Assembly: GCA_024641625.1 (NCBI GenBank)
Contig: JAHECQ010000312.1
Span: forward strand, 1-5,016
Length of the DNA stretch: 5,016 nt
Source of the DNA: Acidimicrobiales bacterium
GTDB taxonomy: Bacteria; Actinomycetota; Acidimicrobiia; Acidimicrobiales; SZUA-35
Reading direction: 5' to 3'
Shown: positions 1 through 5,016 of the stretch, piece after piece
How positions within the stretch are numbered: position 1 is the stretch's first letter
Layout of the letters: each line of letters starts with the position of its first letter
Program-made: the position numbers and the translations under genes
Notes under the pieces: model-generated
Database searches by the model: none
Told to the model about the DNA's origin: nothing
Seen by the model: only the letters and a program-made list of their open reading frames with translations

Positions 1-858
1 GGGCCGCTGGCCGGTCATCTCGGGGAGGGCGGTGCCGGACTGATCGACCGACTGTGTGACCTGTCCCCCACGGGCGACATCGAACTTGCTGCCGGTTGGA
101 TCGGCCATCGGGTCGACTCCAATTGGAAGATGTGGCCCGAGAGCGACAACGACGGGTACCACCTGAACTGGGTGCACGCCTCGATGGTCGACGCCGCCCC
201 CGACACCTACTACGAGGAGACCGTGCTGGGCGGGGAGACCGGCAACCAGTCGCTGGCGGTCGACTGGGGGCTCGGCCATGTCGAGCTGGACTTCCGACCG
301 AGCTACCGGTCCGAGTTGGCCTGGCTCGGTACCACACGAGACCGCGTGTCCGACTACTGCGACGCGGTCGAGGCCCGGCTGGGTGTCGAGCGCGGGAAGC
401 GGGTGCTGTGGGATGGTCCGCCCCACGCCCTGGTGTTCCCCAACCTGTTCCTCGGCGAGATGAACGTGGCCATCATCGAGCCGCTGGCCCCCGACCGGAT
501 GACGCATTGGCACACCGCCGTGCAACTCCAAGGTGTCGACCCGGCGTTCAATCAGCGGCTCCGTCGTCAGTCCGAAGCGGCGATGGGACCGGCCGCGTTC
601 ATCGTCCCCGACGACGCCGTTACCGCCGAGCGGATGCAGATGGCCATGGCGGCCAGCCGACCGAGTTGGGCGGCCGAGGGCCGCTCGTGGATCGACATGA
701 GTCGAGGAGCCCTCCGGGAGCAGGAAGGGCCCGAGGGGCAGCGCCAGGCGTTGGTTTCCGACGAGACCACGAATCGCGGGTTCTGGCGCCGCTACCGCAG
801 CATCATGACCGAGCCGACACCGACGGCCACCTCCGGCACCCGAGTACGGCTGCGATGA
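1..858 (+). CDS. Rieske non-heme iron ring-hydroxylating oxygenase, large (alpha) subunit, C-terminal part (5' end outside window)
   Basis: The frame is open from base 1 to a TGA at 856-858, giving 285 residues; the start lies upstream. Family alpha subunits are about 420-460 residues, so the N-terminal Rieske [2Fe-2S] domain (CxH...CxxH) is outside the window and what remains is the catalytic domain. Residues 41-59 of the fragment carry the mononuclear-iron motif (NWK... then DGYHLNWVH): D51 is the probable bridging Asp, and H54 and H59 are the two His ligands with H-x4-H spacing. The third, Asp ligand is in GPAAFIVPDD (D204 or D205). Near the C-terminus, SDETTNRGFWRRY matches the conserved DE..NRgFyr.w motif. 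The enzyme would activate O2 to hydroxylate a ring substrate in the cytoplasm, taking electrons from a ferredoxin/reductase not seen here. It overlaps the small subunit gene by 4 bases (ATGA). Family assignment is strong; the substrate is unknown. Confidence 0.93.
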   Translation, partial: GPLAGHLGEGGAGLIDRLCDLSPTGDIELAAGWIGHRVDSNWKMWPESDNDGYHLNWVHASMVDAAPDTYYEETVLGGETGNQSLAVDWGLGHVELDFRPSYRSELAWLGTTRDRVSDYCDAVEARLGVERGKRVLWDGPPHALVFPNLFLGEMNVAIIEPLAPDRMTHWHTAVQLQGVDPAFNQRLRRQSEAAMGPAAFIVPDDAVTAERMQMAMAASRPSWAAEGRSWIDMSRGALREQEGPEGQRQALVSDETTNRGFWRRYRSIMTEPTPTATSGTRVRLR

Positions 859-1361
859 GCGGACAGCAGATCACCGATGCCGAGTTCCGCGCGATCGAGC
901 AGTTCCTGTTCCTCGAAGCCCGCCTGGCCGACGAGTCCCGGTACGAGGAATGGGAGGCCCTCCTGGCCGACGACATGCACTACTGGGTGCCGGCGGGGTC
1001 GGTCGACACAACAGCGGGACCAGGTGAGCAACTCTCGTACATCAACGACAACCGAGCTCGATTGGGTACACGCCTGCGGCAACTGCGAACCGGGAAGCGT
1101 CACGCCCAAACCCCGGTGTCCCCCATGCGACGCATCGTGTCGAACATCGAGGTGCTGGAACGGCTCGACGATGGTTTCCGGATCGGTTCCAATGTGGTGG
1201 TCTACGAGCTGGCGGTACAGGCGACCGGCACCCTTCGCCTGTGGCCCGGTCGAGTGACCCATGGCCTGCGTCGCACCGCCGACGAGTTCCTGATGACGTC
1301 CAAGACGATCGAACTGGTCACCGCCGGGTTGGCTCAGCACAATCTCGCGTTCCTGCTCTGA
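855..1361 (+). CDS. Ring-hydroxylating oxygenase small (beta) subunit
   Basis: This 168-residue protein has the usual length for the family (about 160-190) and an SnoaL/NTF2-like fold is expected. Visible family features are an N-terminal helix with FLFLEARLADESRYEEW, then LLADDMHYWVP, the central R.RQLRTG segment, SPMRRIVSNIEV (89-100), the strand GSNVVVYEL, and a C-terminus ending HNLAFLL, as is typical. The usual GRR-x-D-x-LRR stretch reads GRVTHGLRR here, a modest deviation. The subunit is generally structural in alpha3beta3 oxygenases and carries no iron ligands. The ATG at 855 overlaps the alpha-subunit stop (ATGA at 855-858). No good Shine-Dalgarno sequence precedes it, so translation is probably coupled to the alpha subunit. 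The frame stays open far upstream (from about 96), but that part is a shadow of the alpha gene; family similarity begins at this ATG. Confidence 0.92.
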   Translation: MSGQQITDAEFRAIEQFLFLEARLADESRYEEWEALLADDMHYWVPAGSVDTTAGPGEQLSYINDNRARLGTRLRQLRTGKRHAQTPVSPMRRIVSNIEVLERLDDGFRIGSNVVVYELAVQATGTLRLWPGRVTHGLRRTADEFLMTSKTIELVTAGLAQHNLAFLL

Positions 1362-1435
1362 CGCACGTGCCTGCGCTGAATCGCCGGGTTTGGTTCGTCA
1401 AGGCGGACTGGCGTCCCCCCGGGGGCCGTCGGTCC
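1362..1435. other. Convergent intergenic gap (74 bp)
   Basis: This gap separates the stop of the oxygenase small subunit (+) from the stop of the flavin monooxygenase (-), so transcripts from both sides end here. It contains the self-complementary run CCCCCGGGGG at 1416-1425, flanked by imperfectly complementary GGAC (1405-1408) and GTCC (1432-1435). The core has no room for a loop and no T-tract follows on either strand, so I do not call it an intrinsic terminator. Nothing else is recognisable. Confidence 0.5.
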
Positions 1436-2467
1436 CTACGCCACCCCGGAGGCCACGGCTCCCAGAGGCTGCACGACGTGTTCGGCGAACAGGTCGAACG
1501 AGCGGGCAACCTCGTAGCGGTCGAGATCCCCCCATCCGAACCCACCCACGAAGTAGTCGGTGCCGGCCTCGGCCTCGAACTGCCGGCAGTGTTCGAGCAC
1601 GGTGGAGGGTGAGCCGACGACCACCGCCTGGACCGACTTGGCCAGGTCGTAGTCGCCGCCCAGGGTCGGATCACCCGGTGGCGCCAGTTGATAGCGTCGG
1701 AACAGGGTCGTCAGATGGTCGGTGAACGCAGCCCAGGAGCGGCGACCGATGGCGTCGGCCTCGGCGTCGGTCGGAGCGACGATGATGCGTCGGATGCCAC
1801 CGATCATGGGCTCGTGATGACCGCCTGGTCCGGATGCATCGAAGAGCTCGCGATAGCGGGCCGATGCAGCGGCGATGCCGGCCAGCGGACCGCCCGCCAT
1901 CGTGCGGACCCCCATCCTTGCCGCCGTCTCGAGGGTGCCGGGACGCCACAACGGCGGGCTCGGTTGCTGATACGGCCCGACCTCGATCGGTACGTCGTCA
2001 TAGTGGTGGAACCGGCCCTCGTAGCTGAACAGACCCTTGGTCGTCATTGCCTTGAGCACGATGTCGAGGGCCTCGTTGGTCGCGTCGTCGCCGTCGTCGG
2101 GATCGAGCCCCCAGAGCAGGTGCTCGGGGATGCTGATGCCCTTACCGAAGCCGATCTCCAATCGACCCTCCGACAGCTGGTCGAGCATGCAGAGTTCCTC
2201 GAACAGGCGAAGCGGATGGTAGAAGGGAAACAGGTGCACCAACGAGCACACCCGCAGACGCGATGTGCGTTCGATGACCGACGCCAGGAAGAGGTTGATG
2301 CTCGGCGCGGCGTCCAGCGGAATGAGATGATGCTCGGATTTGTGCCAACCCCAGAACCCGGCCTCCTCGGCCCGCACCGCAAGTTGAATCCGATCCCGGT
2401 ACAGCTCATGGAGCGGGGAGTTACCCGGATGTTCGAGTTGATCGAAAACGCCGAAACGCAAGGTCAT
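1436..2467 (-). CDS. LLM-class (luciferase-like) flavin-dependent oxidoreductase
   Basis: A 343-residue protein of the bacterial-luciferase-like TIM-barrel family, of normal length (about 320-380). The N-terminus MTLRFGVFDQ is the first barrel strand. AEEAGFWGWHKSEHH (33-47) is the characteristic second strand/loop with the E-H-H signature. Around 84-110, HPLRLFEE..MLDQLSEGRLEIGFGKG is the most diagnostic block. GPYQQPSPPLW (164-174) and VVGSPSTVLEH (283-292) are also typical. Members use reduced FMN or F420 supplied by another protein to oxidise or monooxygenate organic substrates; the cofactor cannot be told from sequence alone. The start at 2467 fits where homology begins and is preceded on its own strand by AGGA with 6 bases spacing. 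A longer frame reaches 2638, but that extension overlaps the divergent hydratase gene and is not family-like. It is transcribed divergently from the hydratase/CoA-transferase pair, suggesting a shared regulator. Confidence is high for family, low for substrate. Confidence 0.92.
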   Translation of the reverse strand: MTLRFGVFDQLEHPGNSPLHELYRDRIQLAVRAEEAGFWGWHKSEHHLIPLDAAPSINLFLASVIERTSRLRVCSLVHLFPFYHPLRLFEELCMLDQLSEGRLEIGFGKGISIPEHLLWGLDPDDGDDATNEALDIVLKAMTTKGLFSYEGRFHHYDDVPIEVGPYQQPSPPLWRPGTLETAARMGVRTMAGGPLAGIAAASARYRELFDASGPGGHHEPMIGGIRRIIVAPTDAEADAIGRRSWAAFTDHLTTLFRRYQLAPPGDPTLGGDYDLAKSVQAVVVGSPSTVLEHCRQFEAEAGTDYFVGGFGWGDLDRYEVARSFDLFAEHVVQPLGAVASGVA

Positions 2468-2546
2468 CGGAGGTCCTGTCGGAAGTCGATGTGGCTGGTT
2501 CGGTGCAAACTCTTGCAGAAGGTGACGTTGATGACAGAATCCGGCC
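2468..2546. promoter_or_regulatory. Divergent promoter region between flavin monooxygenase and hydratase genes
   Basis: These 79 bases separate two start codons pointing away from each other, so promoters for both directions must lie here or extend into the genes. I cannot identify convincing -35/-10 boxes. The region holds a perfect inverted repeat (2504-2517) and a Shine-Dalgarno-like AAGGTGA (2519-2525) serving a short upstream ORF. The arrangement suggests common control of the two transcription units (inference). Confidence 0.6.
2504..2517. promoter_or_regulatory. Candidate operator: TGCAA-N4-TTGCA inverted repeat
   Basis: A perfect 5-bp inverted repeat with a 4-base spacer (TGCAA ACTC TTGCA) lies in the middle of the divergent intergenic region, where a dimeric repressor or activator could control both transcription units. 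The half-sites resemble those bound by some LacI-type regulators, but the centre lacks their usual CG step, so no regulator is assigned. As RNA it could also form a small hairpin just before the upstream ORF's ribosome binding site. A 10-base match can arise by chance. Confidence 0.4.
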
Positions 2547-2563
2547 ATGACCAGTGCCCCTGA
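2531..2563 (+). CDS. Possible 10-codon upstream ORF overlapping the hydratase start
   Basis: The reading frame MTESGHDQCP starts at ATG 2531, five bases after AGGTGA (2520-2525), which is a better ribosome binding site than anything directly in front of the hydratase ATG at 2547. It terminates at TGA 2561-2563, inside the hydratase gene and in another frame. It could be a leader that modulates hydratase translation, or simply chance. The peptide has no recognisable features. Confidence 0.22.
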   Translation: MTESGHDQCP

Positions 2564-3380
2564 CGCCCCCTCTGTCTCCCCCGGTGCCGGAGATCTCGTT
2601 CGTGTCGACGTGGTCGACCATGTCGCCCGTCTCACCATCGATCGACCCGAGCGAATGAACGCCTTCGACGATCACACCCACGTCGCGTTCAGCAATGCCA
2701 TCGATCGGGTGGAGTCCGACGACGACATCTGGGTGGCCGTCGTCACCGGCGCCGGTGACCGAGCCTTCAGCGCCGGGCGGGACCTCAAATGGACGGCGGC
2801 GATGAACCAGGCCAGTGCCGAGGAACAGGCGGCATCGGCCGATCGAATGGCGGGCGCGACCCGCCTGCAGGATCGTTTCGATCTGACGAAGCCCTTCATC
2901 GCCCGAGTCAACGGACACGCCCTGGGTGGCGGGCTCGAGCTTGCCCTCGCCTGCGACATCATCGTGGTCGCCGAACACGCCGACCTCGGTCTGCCCGAGC
3001 CGCGGCGTGGCCTCATCGCCGGAGCGATGGGCGTGCATCGCCTGCCTCGCCATGTGCCCTATCACGTGGCCATGGGGCACCTCCTGACCGGGCGACCGAT
3101 GACGGCCGCTCGGGCCTACGAGCTGGGCCTGGTCAACGAGGTCGTGGAAAGCAGCCGACTCGACGCCGCGGTGGATGGGTGGATCGCCGACATCCTTCGG
3201 TGCTCCCCCATCGCTGTTCGTGCCACCAAACAGTCGGCGGTGGGTGCGCTGCACCTGTCGTTGGCCGAAGCCAACCGCTACGTGGCCCCGTGGGAGGCCC
3301 GGCGACGCGTCAGCGCCGACGCCAAGGAGGGTCCTCGGGCCTTCGCCGAGAAGCGCACACCGAACTGGCTCGGACGATGA
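2547..3380 (+). CDS. Enoyl-CoA hydratase/isomerase (crotonase) family protein
   Basis: A 277-residue crotonase-fold protein (family about 255-290). ARLTIDRPERMNAFD (27-41) is the conserved N-terminal strand and NA[LF] motif. DRAFSAGRDLK (71-81) supplies the first oxyanion-hole amide. NGHALGGGLELALACDI (122-138) is the second oxyanion region and CoA-binding core. Both acidic residues used by classical hydratases are present, E131 in GGGLE and E151 in LGLPE, so hydratase activity (water addition to a trans-2-enoyl-CoA) is plausible. The following block is GAMGVHRLPR instead of the usual GAGGTQRL-type sequence, so isomerase or ring-cleavage activity remains possible. Upstream in this frame there is a stop at 2532-2534, making ATG 2547 the first start. 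No close Shine-Dalgarno sequence is seen and the first ~17 residues are Ala/Pro/Ser-rich, so the true start could be slightly downstream. Its TGA overlaps the ATG of a mini-ORF leading to the CoA-transferase gene, consistent with an operon. Confidence 0.92.
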   Translation: MTSAPDAPSVSPGAGDLVRVDVVDHVARLTIDRPERMNAFDDHTHVAFSNAIDRVESDDDIWVAVVTGAGDRAFSAGRDLKWTAAMNQASAEEQAASADRMAGATRLQDRFDLTKPFIARVNGHALGGGLELALACDIIVVAEHADLGLPEPRRGLIAGAMGVHRLPRHVPYHVAMGHLLTGRPMTAARAYELGLVNEVVESSRLDAAVDGWIADILRCSPIAVRATKQSAVGALHLSLAEANRYVAPWEARRRVSADAKEGPRAFAEKRTPNWLGR

Positions 3381-3418
3381 GCGTACGGACGGTGGTAGTG
3401 GTGGGTGTCGTGCGATGA
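3377..3418 (+). CDS. Possible 13-residue mini-ORF bridging hydratase and CoA-transferase genes
   Basis: The frame MSVRTVVVVGVVR begins at an ATG overlapping the hydratase stop (ATGA 3377-3380) and ends at a TGA overlapping the CoA-transferase start (ATGA 3415-3418). The 34-base gap is thus spanned exactly by an open frame coupled at both ends. It may let ribosomes pass from one gene to the next, since the CoA-transferase start has only a weak G-rich upstream sequence. The residues RTVVVVG also resemble the first strand of a Rossmann-fold (for example ferredoxin-reductase-like) protein, so a deletion remnant is conceivable. No direct evidence of expression. Confidence 0.35.
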   Translation: MSVRTVVVVGVVR

Positions 3419-4608
3419 CCGCGCCATTGGCCGGAGTGCGCGTGCTCGAAGTGGCCAACATGATCGCCGCGCCGTCGATGGCGGCGCTGATGGCCGATCT
3501 CGGTGCCGACGTCGTCAAGGTCGAACCGCTCAGTGGCGACATTCTGCGGAACTCGGTGCTCGACGGCGACGGGCCCGATCCCTACTGGGAGCTCGACAAT
3601 CGTGGGAAGCGGGGCATCGCCGTCGACTTGTCCCAGCCCGACGGGGTGGCGCTCGTCCACCGGCTGGCAGCCACGGCCGACGTGTTCGTCACCAACCTCA
3701 CCGCCGATCGTATGGCCAAGTTCTCGCTCACGGTGGCCGAGATCCGAACCGTTGCGCCGCGGTGCATCCACGCCTCGCTCTCGGGATACGGCACCACCGG
3801 ACCCGACGCCCAGCGCCTGGCCTATGACATGACTGCGTTCTTCGCACGTGGTGGTGTCCAGTCGCTGGTCAGCGACCCGAACGGGGCACCGCCGGCGTTC
3901 CGACCCGGACAGGGCGATCACACCTCGGCCTTGTCGCTGTTGTCGGCAACGCTGGCTGCGCTGCGACTGCGGGATCTCACCGGTGAAGTCACCACCGTCG
4001 AGGTGGCACTGATGCAGGTGGCCGGATGGACGATCGCCAGCGACCTGTCGGTTGCGTTGGTCACCGGTGCCGGGCCCGAGCGCCGCCCCAGAGCCGAATG
4101 GCCGTCCCCGCTCACCTGTCGTTTCCGTTGTGCCGACGATGAATGGGTCGCGCTGTGCATGCCCGGCCCTCGGGACTTCTGGCCGGCGTTCGTGGGTTGC
4201 CTCGGCCACCCCGAATGGCTCGACGACCCGCGCTTTGCCACCGTGCAGGCCCGTCGGGACAACGCCAAGGCCATCATCGAAGCCTGTGACGCCGCGTTTG
4301 CGACCGCGCCCCGTTCCGAGTGGGCCCAGCGTCTCGATCGAGCCGGCCTCACGTGGGGCCCGATTCAGAGCATCGAGACGCTGGTGGATGACCCCGCCCT
4401 GCACGAGTTGGGAGCCCTCACCCTCATCGAGGATCATCCTCGCGGTCCGTTCCAGACGGTTGCTGCGCCATTCCACATCCATGGGGCCGATGTCGCCGTC
4501 AGAGGTCGGGCCCCCGACTTGGGCGAACACACCCGGGAGGTCCTGCTCGAGGCGGGTCTCGGATCAGACGAGATCGATCGCCTCATCGCCAACCGAACCC
4601 TCAGCTGA
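3415..4608 (+). CDS. CaiB/BaiF family (class III) CoA-transferase
   Basis: A 397-residue protein of typical family length (about 380-430). PLAGVRVLEVANM at the N-terminus, MADLGADVVKVEPLSGD (26-42), NRGKRGIAVDL (62-72), LSGYGTTGP (122-130) and RPGQGDHTSA (163-172) are the family blocks in the correct order. D168 in GQGDH aligns with the Asp that forms the acyl-anhydride intermediate in formyl-CoA transferase-type enzymes. The C-terminal domain has RRDNAKAI and GLTWGPIQSIETLVDDP, also typical. It would transfer CoA from an acyl-CoA donor to a carboxylic acid, activating the pathway substrate or releasing the product in the cytoplasm; some relatives act as racemases. The ATG at 3415 fits the family N-terminus exactly and overlaps a mini-ORF stop. 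The upstream gene encodes a CoA-ester enzyme, supporting a shared pathway. A long antisense frame over this gene is a GC-rich shadow. Confidence 0.93.
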   Translation: MTAPLAGVRVLEVANMIAAPSMAALMADLGADVVKVEPLSGDILRNSVLDGDGPDPYWELDNRGKRGIAVDLSQPDGVALVHRLAATADVFVTNLTADRMAKFSLTVAEIRTVAPRCIHASLSGYGTTGPDAQRLAYDMTAFFARGGVQSLVSDPNGAPPAFRPGQGDHTSALSLLSATLAALRLRDLTGEVTTVEVALMQVAGWTIASDLSVALVTGAGPERRPRAEWPSPLTCRFRCADDEWVALCMPGPRDFWPAFVGCLGHPEWLDDPRFATVQARRDNAKAIIEACDAAFATAPRSEWAQRLDRAGLTWGPIQSIETLVDDPALHELGALTLIEDHPRGPFQTVAAPFHIHGADVAVRGRAPDLGEHTREVLLEAGLGSDEIDRLIANRTLS

Positions 4609-4611
4609 ACC

Positions 4612-4629
4612 GGGCGCAACCCTGTGCCC
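4612..4629 (+). terminator. Weak hairpin just after the CoA-transferase stop
   Basis: GGGCGC (4612-4617) can pair with GTGCCC (4624-4629) around a 6-base loop, with one G-U pair. It begins four bases after the stop codon. No T-tract follows, so if it aids termination it would be of the tail-less kind suggested for high-GC actinobacteria. Confidence 0.22.
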
Positions 4630-4677
4630 CTGCTCGGCGGCATCGTCTGGTGGAACGGCCGGAAGATCCCGGTGTGG

Positions 4678-4707
4678 GGCCGGCATTCCCCGAGACTCTC
4701 GCCGGCC
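4678..4707 (+). terminator. G/C stem (GGCCGGC...GCCGGCC) downstream of the operon
   Basis: A perfect 7-bp all-G/C inverted repeat, GGCCGGC (4678-4684) and GCCGGCC (4701-4707), with a 16-base loop, lies about 70 bases past the CoA-transferase stop. The position suits a transcription end point, but no T-run follows and the loop is long, so the call is tentative. In such GC-rich DNA a chance repeat is possible. Confidence 0.25.
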
Positions 4708-4862
4708 ATGTCGACGACCCAAGCCGGTGCCGACAGCTGCACCGGGCCGAGTACGTCGAACTGCCTGCGCTCGTTTGTCCAGATTCGTCGTCTGTGAAAC
4801 AGTCTGTGGAACTCACGTGAAGCTGCCATGGCGTGGCCGACCATTTTCCCAGGTTGGCGAGC

Positions 4863-4880
4863 TGAGACACGGCTGTCTCA
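4863..4880. promoter_or_regulatory. Candidate operator: TGAGACA-N4-TGTCTCA palindrome
   Basis: A perfect 7-bp inverted repeat with spacer CGGC (18 bp total) lies 112 bases before the probable start at 4992. Length and symmetry fit a site for a dimeric TetR- or GntR-type regulator. It does not match the KstR or KstR2 consensus motifs as I recall them. No convincing -35/-10 is seen beside it and no regulator gene is in the window. Confidence 0.45.
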
Positions 4881-4991
4881 AGGCACCGACCCACCTCGGC
4901 GGTGCAGTCGCCGTAGTGGTGCAACTCCTCGAGAAGCTCGTGGAGCGCTGGCTGGCCCGAGTCCAGTCAGTCGAACGGCAAAGGAAGCGCA

Positions 4992-5016
4992 ATGACACAT
5001 CCCAACGCAACCGACA
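4992..5016 (+). CDS. Probable start of a downstream gene (3' end outside window)
   Basis: ATG at 4992 opens a frame reading MTHPNATD to the window edge. It is preceded by AAGGAA (4981-4986), a good Shine-Dalgarno match whose GGA lies 6 bases before the ATG, the best ribosome binding site in the last 400 bases. Eight residues are too few to assign a family. If real, the gene runs in the same direction as the CoA-transferase but is 383 bases away, so it likely has its own promoter. Confidence 0.5.

Larger units (their letters stand above)
4609..4991. other. 383-bp region without a clear gene; possible gene remnant
   Basis: No intact family-recognisable gene is present. It holds two hairpins just after the CoA-transferase gene, a perfect palindrome at 4863-4880, and a ribosome binding site for the next gene. 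On the minus strand, one frame from about 4966 reads like protein (for example ALHELLEELHHYGD, LETAVSQLANLGKW). In the frame offset by one base, coding-like sequence continues below about 4780 (for example APAWVVDMAGESLGE). Both use mostly G/C third positions. The two together would suggest a broken, frameshifted gene on the minus strand, but I do not recognise the family, there is no good start codon, and the opposite strand is also open in places. Treat the remnant as a weak hypothesis. Confidence 0.35.

Noticed and set aside
96..854. Long N-terminal extension of the oxygenase small subunit frame
   Set aside because: The extension is out of frame with the well-supported alpha subunit and reads as Arg/Pro/Gly-rich shadow; family similarity begins at the ATG at 855.
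1416..1425. CCCCCGGGGG as an intrinsic terminator for the convergent genes
   Set aside because: The self-complementary core has no loop space and there is no T-tract on either strand.
1688..2563. 291-codon plus-strand frame opposite the flavin monooxygenase gene
   Set aside because: The minus strand encodes a clear luciferase-like protein with ordered motifs; this frame has none.
2468..2638. 57-residue N-terminal extension of the flavin monooxygenase
   Set aside because: It would overlap the divergent hydratase coding region and is not family-like; MTLRFGVFD at 2467 is the expected first barrel strand and has its own AGGA site.
2421..3542. 373-codon minus-strand frame opposite the hydratase gene
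   Set aside because: It spans parts of three supported genes and the divergent promoter and has no family-like sequence; it is a shadow frame.
3310..4530. 406-codon open frame on the minus strand opposite the CoA-transferase gene
   Set aside because: It is antisense to a strongly supported family gene, its translation is low-complexity Arg/Gly/His-rich with no motif, and long shadow frames are expected in GC-rich DNA.
4814..4819. CACGTG hexamer as a regulatory box
   Set aside because: A single 6-base palindrome is common by chance and there is no supporting promoter context.
4813..5010. 65-codon minus-strand frame across the end of the window
   Set aside because: Ser/Arg/Thr-rich with no motif; it is out of frame with the more protein-like minus-strand sequence and opposes the probable start at 4992.

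Overview
The window is GC-rich (about two-thirds G+C by eye), with tightly packed genes, ATGA stop/start overlaps and G/C-ending codons. With this gene content it most resembles a high-GC Actinomycetota chromosome, possibly an Acidimicrobiia-like marine or soil lineage. The phylum-level guess is inference. The region looks like part of a catabolic cluster for an aromatic, alicyclic or steroid-like substrate handled as CoA thioesters. I see no tRNA, rRNA, CRISPR array, insertion sequence or phage gene.

Layout: (1) Positions 1-858 (+) hold the C-terminal two-thirds of a Rieske-type ring-hydroxylating oxygenase large subunit, followed by its small subunit at 855-1361 (+), joined by an ATGA overlap. 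(2) A 74-bp convergent gap leads to a luciferase-like flavin-dependent oxidoreductase on the minus strand (1436-2467). (3) A 79-bp divergent promoter region (2468-2546) carries a perfect inverted repeat (TGCAA-N4-TTGCA) and a 10-codon upstream ORF. (4) A plus-strand pair follows: an enoyl-CoA hydratase/isomerase-family protein (2547-3380) and a CaiB/BaiF class III CoA-transferase (3415-4608). A 13-codon mini-ORF bridges them, overlapping both neighbours by ATGA. (5) About 380 bp without a clear gene (4609-4991) contains two hairpins, a perfect TGAGACA-N4-TGTCTCA palindrome and some coding-like minus-strand sequence that may be a gene remnant. (6) A new plus-strand gene probably starts at 4992 and runs off the end.

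A consistent reading is that the CoA-transferase activates a carboxylic acid by moving CoA onto it, the hydratase/isomerase-family enzyme acts on the resulting unsaturated acyl-CoA, and the Rieske oxygenase and flavin monooxygenase carry out O2-dependent steps. The order of steps and the substrate cannot be read from the sequence. No ferredoxin or reductase partner for the Rieske oxygenase is visible here. I found no clear evidence of an entirely new type of system. The most unusual structures are the double-ATGA mini-ORF relay and the two candidate operators.
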